From Verrucomicrobiales bacterium (GTDB lineage Bacteria; Verrucomicrobiota; Verrucomicrobiia; Verrucomicrobiales; DEV007): a stretch of 64,000 nucleotides of DNA. Position 1 is the stretch's first letter; each line of letters opens with the position of its first letter. The stretch is taken from contig JAEUHH010000090.1 in NCBI GenBank assembly GCA_016795505.1, positions 1 to 64,000 on the forward strand, read 5' to 3'. The notes under the pieces are model-generated. The model worked only from the letters and a program-made list of their open reading frames with translations, made no database searches and was not told the DNA's origin. Positions 59,942 to 64,000 of this stretch are shown here, one piece after another. Position numbers and translations under genes: made by a program.

Positions 59942-60751
59942 ATGCTCCTGTCACCGCGCCGCCTGATCCCCTTTCTTATCGCCTGCGCGACTGTCGCTTT
60001 GCTGCTCCCGACATCCATGCGAGGCGCGGTGACCGATCCGGACGGCGCCTTTTCGAGGGCCAATCAGGACTTTGAACGCGGCGACTACGCCTCTGCCGAA
60101 GCCGCCTACCGCACTCTGGCCCAAAGCCCGCTGGCATCGGCCGAACTCTATTACAATCTGGGAAATGCCCTCTACCGCCTCGATCGCCCCGGCGAGGCCG
60201 CGCTGTGGTACCGCCGCGCCCTCGCCCTCGATCCCCGCTTCGCGGAGGCCCGCCAGAATCTCCAGGTCGTGAAAAAGAAGACCGGCTATCTCGTCTTCGA
60301 GACCCGCGGCATCGATGCCTGGCTGTCCCGCTTCGGCCAGGGCGAGTGGGTCGCCGTGTTGTCGGTCGGACTCTGGGTCGCGGCCCTGTCCGTGACGGCC
60401 GTCTTCGTCGTGCGCCGCCTGCGCGACTGGCGATCCCTGCTCTGGGTCGCCGCCGCTTTTGGGCTGGCTACGGCCGGTTTCTCGGCATGGGGACTCCACC
60501 GACTCAGCCGCAGTGCGGCCGTTTCCGACGATCTCGCGGTCGTCACCGCTGGAGGGGCGATGGCCGTGACCAGCCCGGTGCCGGACGCGGAAAAAGTCGT
60601 CGATCTGCCACCCGGCAGCGAGCTGCAGATTCTCCAGACCGCCGGCCCCTGGACCTACGTCGCCATTCCCGAGGAACTCCGCGGCTGGGTCAGAAGCGAA
60701 CACCTCGCCCGGGTGACCGATTTCCCCGCAACCTCCCCGGAGAAGCGCTAA
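59942..60751 (+). CDS. batE: BatE-like TPR protein with SH3-like C-terminus
   Basis: A 269-residue protein. An N-terminal signal or anchor (LIPFLIACATVALLLP) is followed by TPR repeats (FSRANQDFERGDYASAEAAY, AELYYNLGNALYRLDRPGEA, ALWYRRALALDPRFAEARQN). Two membrane helices lie around residues 125-190. The last ~70 residues resemble a bacterial SH3 domain (AVTSPVPDAEKVVDLPPGSE, LRGWVRSEHLARV). The TPR-membrane-SH3 order is that of BatE. It is the last gene of the operon; the next gene starts after an AT-rich gap with its own promoter-like sequence. Confidence 0.83.
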   Translation: MLLSPRRLIPFLIACATVALLLPTSMRGAVTDPDGAFSRANQDFERGDYASAEAAYRTLAQSPLASAELYYNLGNALYRLDRPGEAALWYRRALALDPRFAEARQNLQVVKKKTGYLVFETRGIDAWLSRFGQGEWVAVLSVGLWVAALSVTAVFVVRRLRDWRSLLWVAAAFGLATAGFSAWGLHRLSRSAAVSDDLAVVTAGGAMAVTSPVPDAEKVVDLPPGSELQILQTAGPWTYVAIPEELRGWVRSEHLARVTDFPATSPEKR

Positions 60752-60765
60752 GCGCATCTAATTAT

Positions 60766-60771
60766 GATAAT
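60766..60771 (+). promoter_or_regulatory. Candidate -10 element in an AT-rich gap
   Basis: GATAAT lies in an isolated AT-rich stretch (60756-60780) about 65 bp before the ATG of the large exported protein. No clear -35 is visible. The AT-rich island resembles those before the LysM and protease genes. Confidence 0.3.
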
Positions 60772-60836
60772 TTTTATAGACAATTTCGCCAAAACTGCGA
60801 TTAATTCCAGTTTTTGCAATCGTCTCTGCAATTCTC

Positions 60837-63062
60837 ATGGTTGGATACCCGCCGCGACTGACGTTCGCCCGCCTTTGGTTCGTACTGGGCGGGCTCGTGC
60901 TGTGTCCATCGGCTGATCCCGCCCGCAGCCAGAGCCTGACGCACGATGAAATGCGGAGCAGTGCGGTCGAATTGTCCGCCACCGTCTCCGAAACCGCGCC
61001 CCACATCACGCTGCAGTGGAATCCGGGCATCTTTCCCGTCACCGGCATCACCGTTTATCGACGCCTGCCCGGCTCGGGTGACTGGGGCTCCGGCACCTCC
61101 CTGCCAGCGACGGCGACGAGCCATGCAGACACCACGGCGGCCCCGGGCGTGCTGTACGAATACCGGGTCGTCCGCACCCACGACCATCCCAGCGTCCCCG
61201 TGGCCGAGGGCCATCTCTGGTCCGGCGTGAATGTGCCGCCCGTCGAAAGCCGCGGCCGGCTCATCCTCATCGTGGAGTCCGGCATCGCCGCCCCTCTCGC
61301 CACCGAGATCGCCCGCCTGACCGATGACCTCACCGGAGATGGCTGGACCGTGGTGCGCTCCGATGTCGCCCGCACCGACAGCGTTCCCTCGGTCAAAGCC
61401 GCCATTCTCGCCCATTACCAGGCTGATCCCGGCGCCACGCGGGCCGTCTTCCTGCTCGGGCGCATACCTGTCCCCTACTCCGGCATCGTGTGTCCCGATG
61501 GCCACTACGATCCCCCGCCGGACGCCCACCATCGCGGCGCCTGGCCGGCCGATGTTTACTACGGCGACATGGATGGCGTCTGGACCGACTCCACGGTGAA
61601 CTACACCACCGCCAACGTCGACGGCACCCGGAATCACAACATCCCGGGCGATGGAAAATTCGACCAGTCGCTCATCGTCGGCGAGCACCTGCCCGAACTG
61701 GCTGTCGGCCGGGTGGATCTTTCCAATCTCAGTTGGATCAGCAATGGCGTCAGTGAAACCAACCTGATCCGCCGCTATCTGAACCGTCACCACGATTTCC
61801 GGCACCGGCTTTCGCCCTTCACCACCCTCGCCAACAAGGTGATGATCGACGACAATTTCTCCAATGCGTTCAACATCAACGGCGGCGCCAGCGGCTGGTC
61901 CTCCGGCATCGCCCTCGTCGGCAATGCCAACACCAGCGCCCAGAGCGACTGGGTCGGCACCCTGCGCGACCAAAGCCACCTCATCGCCTACGGCAGCGGT
62001 CCCGGCTCTTTCGGCAGCGCCTGGGGCGTCTCGTCGAACATCGACTTCCGCGACACCCGCTGCCGCGCCGTCATCACCCTGCTGTTCGGCTCCTTCTTTG
62101 GCGACTGGGACTCCTCCGACAACTACCTGCGCGCCGCCCTGATGGGCACCACCCAGTCGCATGGCCTCGTCAGCCTCTGGTCGGGCATCCCGCGCTGGCA
62201 GCTTTTCCCCCTCGCCGCCGGCGGCACCATGGCCGATGCCTACCACCACGTCCTCCGCGAGTCGAATCTCCCCGGCGGTCCGTTCCCGCCCCACGACGAT
62301 TCCTGGACCAATCCCGACCAGACCCACGTCGCCCTCATGGGTGATCCCGTGCTGCGCATACAGCCGGTCAAGCCGGTGTCCTCGCTCAGCGGCTCCGCCA
62401 GCGCCGATCAGGTCACGCTCACCTGGTCAAATCCGCTCGGCGAGAGCGACCTGCGCGGCTCGCTCATCTACCGCGCCAGCTCAGCCTCGGGCCCCTGGAC
62501 CCGCGTCGCACCGCAGACCGCGCCGGGCACCACCAGCCATGTCGATACGGTGCCCGCTCCCGGCACTTGGCACTACATGGTGCGCTCGGTGAAACGCCAG
62601 GCCACCGCCTCTGCCACCTATGACAATCCCGGCCAGGGCATTTTCACCACCGTCACGGTGCCGCTCTATGGCTACGCCGCCTGGGCGCAGGGCCTGCCCG
62701 ATCCCGCCGCGGAAGCCGATGTCAATGGCGACGGCGTGACCAACCTGTTTGCCTACGCGGCCGGCGCCGCTGACGGCCACAGCCCGGCGCTCGGCCTGCT
62801 GCCCACCCTTTCCGCCGATGGGTCCGGCTACACCGTGCCGGCCTCCGGTCGCAGCGATATCCACTACGCGATCCAACTCAGCACCGATCTCGCCCAGTGG
62901 TACACCGTCGCTGCCAAGCCTGCTGGCGGCACTTGGTCGCTTCTGGCAGGCTCCGGTTACCCGCATCAGGCCGGACTGAGCCTGAACGCTTCCGGCCCGG
63001 TCACGGTCACGGATCCCGGACCGGAACCCCGGCGATTTTGGCGGCTCAAAGTCAGCCAGTGA
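60837..63062 (+). CDS. Large exported protein with Fn3-like domains
   Basis: A 741-residue protein with a signal peptide (cleaved near ARSQSLT). A fibronectin-III-like domain (ITLQWNPGIFPVTGITVYRR and LYEYRVVRTHDH) occupies residues ~45-135. The central ~370 residues (RAVFLLGRIPVPYSG, ADVYYGDMDGVWTDSTV, DQSLIVGEHLPELAVGRVDL, VITLLFGSFFGDWDSSDNYL) recall the caspase-like fold of C25/gingipain-type proteins, but the catalytic Cys-His pair is not evident. A second Fn3-like domain follows near residue 515. The end has DVNGDGVTNLFAYA, a calcium-binding repeat typical of verrucomicrobial exported proteins, and a FWRLKVSQ tail. Function unknown; likely surface or secreted. Confidence 0.7.
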   Translation: MVGYPPRLTFARLWFVLGGLVLCPSADPARSQSLTHDEMRSSAVELSATVSETAPHITLQWNPGIFPVTGITVYRRLPGSGDWGSGTSLPATATSHADTTAAPGVLYEYRVVRTHDHPSVPVAEGHLWSGVNVPPVESRGRLILIVESGIAAPLATEIARLTDDLTGDGWTVVRSDVARTDSVPSVKAAILAHYQADPGATRAVFLLGRIPVPYSGIVCPDGHYDPPPDAHHRGAWPADVYYGDMDGVWTDSTVNYTTANVDGTRNHNIPGDGKFDQSLIVGEHLPELAVGRVDLSNLSWISNGVSETNLIRRYLNRHHDFRHRLSPFTTLANKVMIDDNFSNAFNINGGASGWSSGIALVGNANTSAQSDWVGTLRDQSHLIAYGSGPGSFGSAWGVSSNIDFRDTRCRAVITLLFGSFFGDWDSSDNYLRAALMGTTQSHGLVSLWSGIPRWQLFPLAAGGTMADAYHHVLRESNLPGGPFPPHDDSWTNPDQTHVALMGDPVLRIQPVKPVSSLSGSASADQVTLTWSNPLGESDLRGSLIYRASSASGPWTRVAPQTAPGTTSHVDTVPAPGTWHYMVRSVKRQATASATYDNPGQGIFTTVTVPLYGYAAWAQGLPDPAAEADVNGDGVTNLFAYAAGAADGHSPALGLLPTLSADGSGYTVPASGRSDIHYAIQLSTDLAQWYTVAAKPAGGTWSLLAGSGYPHQAGLSLNASGPVTVTDPGPEPRRFWRLKVSQ

Positions 63063-63074
63063 CCTGCGGCCCGG

Positions 63075-63692
63075 TCACGTCGAGCCCCGCATCCAAAAGA
63101 CCGGCAGCCGCAGCCGCCATCGCATCGCCGCCAGTCGCAGGCACAGGATCGTCGCCATGCCGGCGTAGCGCGGCACCACCGAATCCGGCATCCACGCGAC
63201 CAGCACCACATAGACCGTTGCCCCGGCCATGGCTGCGGTGGCATAGAGATTCACCTCGGACTGGAACACCCACGGGATCTCACGGCGCAGCACATCGCGG
63301 AGGATGCCGCCCGCCACCCCCGTCACCACACCCAGCAGCACCGCAACGATCGCCGGGCTGCCGTAAGCCAGAGCCTTCTCCGTGCCCGCGATGCCGAAGA
63401 GCGCCAAACCAAAGGCATCCGCCACGCCCAGCAACCGCTCCGGCGGACGCACGAAGCGTGCCAGCACGAACGTGACCGCCGACACCCCCATCGCCGTCGC
63501 CACCAGATGCGGCTGCCCGACCCAAAACACCGGCGTCACGCCGAGACAGAGGTCCCGGATCGTGCCACCGCCGACCGCGGTCACCAGCGCCAGCACCATC
63601 ACCCCGAACAGGTCGATCCCCTTCCCCTCCGCCGCGAGCACGGCAGAGATGGCACAGACGGCGACAGCCAATGATTCGATCCAGATGGGCAT
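63075..63692 (-). CDS. TRIC/YadS-family membrane protein
   Basis: A 205-residue protein with about seven membrane helices in two similar halves. Each half has the family GGGxxRD motif: VTAVGGGTIRDLCLGVTPV in the first and VTGVAGGILRDVLRREIPWV in the second. This internal duplication and the motif define the trimeric intracellular cation channel / UPF0126 (YadS) family, likely potassium or other cation channels. The start at MPIWIESLAVAVC gives the usual family length; the frame continues ~35 codons upstream without support. It is convergent with the large exported protein gene (12 bp between stops). Confidence 0.88.
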   Translation of the reverse strand: MPIWIESLAVAVCAISAVLAAEGKGIDLFGVMVLALVTAVGGGTIRDLCLGVTPVFWVGQPHLVATAMGVSAVTFVLARFVRPPERLLGVADAFGLALFGIAGTEKALAYGSPAIVAVLLGVVTGVAGGILRDVLRREIPWVFQSEVNLYATAAMAGATVYVVLVAWMPDSVVPRYAGMATILCLRLAAMRWRLRLPVFWMRGST

Positions 63693-63774
63693 GGCGGGGG
63701 TGGAGGAAAAAGCGACCAAAGCCGGAGGAAAACCCAGTCCCCGCGCCGAATCAAGCCCGTCCCGTGTCAGCACA

Positions 63775-63828
63775 TTTCCGATGCAACAGGGTCTCATCGC
63801 CGATCAAACAGGGTTTCATCGGAAACCG
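63775..63828 (+). repeat. Dispersed palindromic repeat, copy 6 (direct form)
   Basis: Cores begin at 63778 (CCGATGCAACAGGGT) and 63800 (CCGATCAAACAGGGT), 22 bp apart and in the same orientation; the end is TTTCATCGGAAACC. It lies in the divergent region between the TRIC-family gene and recO. Confidence 0.9.
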
Positions 63829-63868
63829 GACCATTGTCCCACGGCCCGCATTCGCTACAGTAGCCATC

Positions 63869-64000
63869 GTGTCGAAGCCGACGAAAACCGCCGCCACCCT
63901 GATCCGCAAGCTCCCGCTCACGGAGACGAGCCTGATCCTGCACTGGTGCAGCGAGGAATACGGGCTGGTGAAGAGCGTGGCCAAAGGGGCCCGGCGACCC
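63869..64000 (+). CDS. recO: DNA repair protein RecO, 5' part only
   Basis: The first 44 codons of a gene that runs off the window, beginning with a GTG. The sequence (ATLIRKLPLTETSLILHWC, then GLVKSVAKGARRP) is the N-terminal OB-fold of RecO: the xIxRKxPLTExSLIxxW opening and the GxVxxVAKGARRx end are characteristic. RecO promotes annealing of complementary strands and loads RecA together with RecR in the RecFOR pathway. Repeat copy 6 is 40 bp upstream. Confidence 0.85.
   Translation, partial: MSKPTKTAATLIRKLPLTETSLILHWCSEEYGLVKSVAKGARRP

Noticed and set aside
1-64000. tRNA or rRNA genes
   Set aside because: I looked for cloverleaf-like and rRNA signature sequences while reading and saw none. 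A tRNA scan would be decisive.

Overview
The window looks like chromosome of a GC-rich member of the Verrucomicrobiota. This is inferred from gene content, not from a marker tree. The evidence is secreted sulfatases, a 3-keto-disaccharide-hydrolase (DUF1080) domain, an SHD1-domain protein, several Gfo/Idh/MocA oxidoreductases with Tat signals, an ECF sigma factor of the Rhodopirellula/Verrucomicrobium type beside a membrane anti-sigma-like gene, a secretin-domain-like exported protein and a BatABDE operon. Many genes lack a clear Shine-Dalgarno sequence, so starts were mostly chosen from signal peptides and domain boundaries.

Layout. 0-16.9 kb: ECF sigma/anti-sigma pair, esterase, two sulfatases, an exonuclease-DNA ligase fusion, a small ribbon-helix-helix gene with a probable self-operator, exported MsrA, a DUF1080-SMP-30 fusion, GNAT, sugar isomerase, LOG, dienelactone hydrolase and a LysM lipoprotein. 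17-20.4 kb: a three-gene ebo subset (eboE-eboC-eboD). 20.7-26.7 kb: a secretin-domain-like protein, then tig-clpP-clpX. 26.7-29.7 kb: a decayed patch with transposase relics (an IS630 tail, a probable REP-associated tyrosine transposase tail, and an unidentified relic with an in-frame stop) around a lower-GC lipoprotein gene. 29.7-31.8 kb: cNMP-binding protein, DUF3307-like membrane protein, SHD1 protein. 31.9-40.4 kb: a minus-strand run with three Gfo/Idh/MocA oxidoreductases, a CHASE2 protein, glgE and an APH-fold kinase.

40.5-49.6 kb is a defence island. It is a ruined type I restriction locus: two different hsdM relics, an hsdM tail, a half hsdS and a short hsdR relic. Inside it sit an Abi/HEPN-like gene, an apparently intact BsuBI/PstI-type methyltransferase-endonuclease pair, and a RloC-like ATPase/anticodon nuclease that keeps its Walker motifs, CxxC zinc hook and the R-x3-E ... 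H nuclease residues. 49.6-54.2 kb: an unknown membrane protein, an exported trypsin-like protease with P-domain, a small exported protein and an orphan RbsC-like permease with an extra periplasmic insert. 54.3-60.8 kb: a Bat operon (DUF4381, BatA, BatB-BatC fusion, BatD, BatE). 60.8-64.0 kb: a large exported protein, a TRIC/YadS-family protein and the start of recO.

The most unusual feature is a dispersed intergenic repeat of about 50-70 bp, seen six times (7.3, 20.4, 33.4, 40.5, 52.2 and 63.8 kb). It is built from a 15-bp core (CCGATCAAACAGGGT and variants) repeated with a strict 22-bp period and closed by an inverted GATCGGAAACC end. In three copies the core of the last unit is reversed (CAGGG becomes CCCTG between the same arms), so the family exists in two orientations of one hairpin. 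I found no CRISPR array, rRNA or tRNA.
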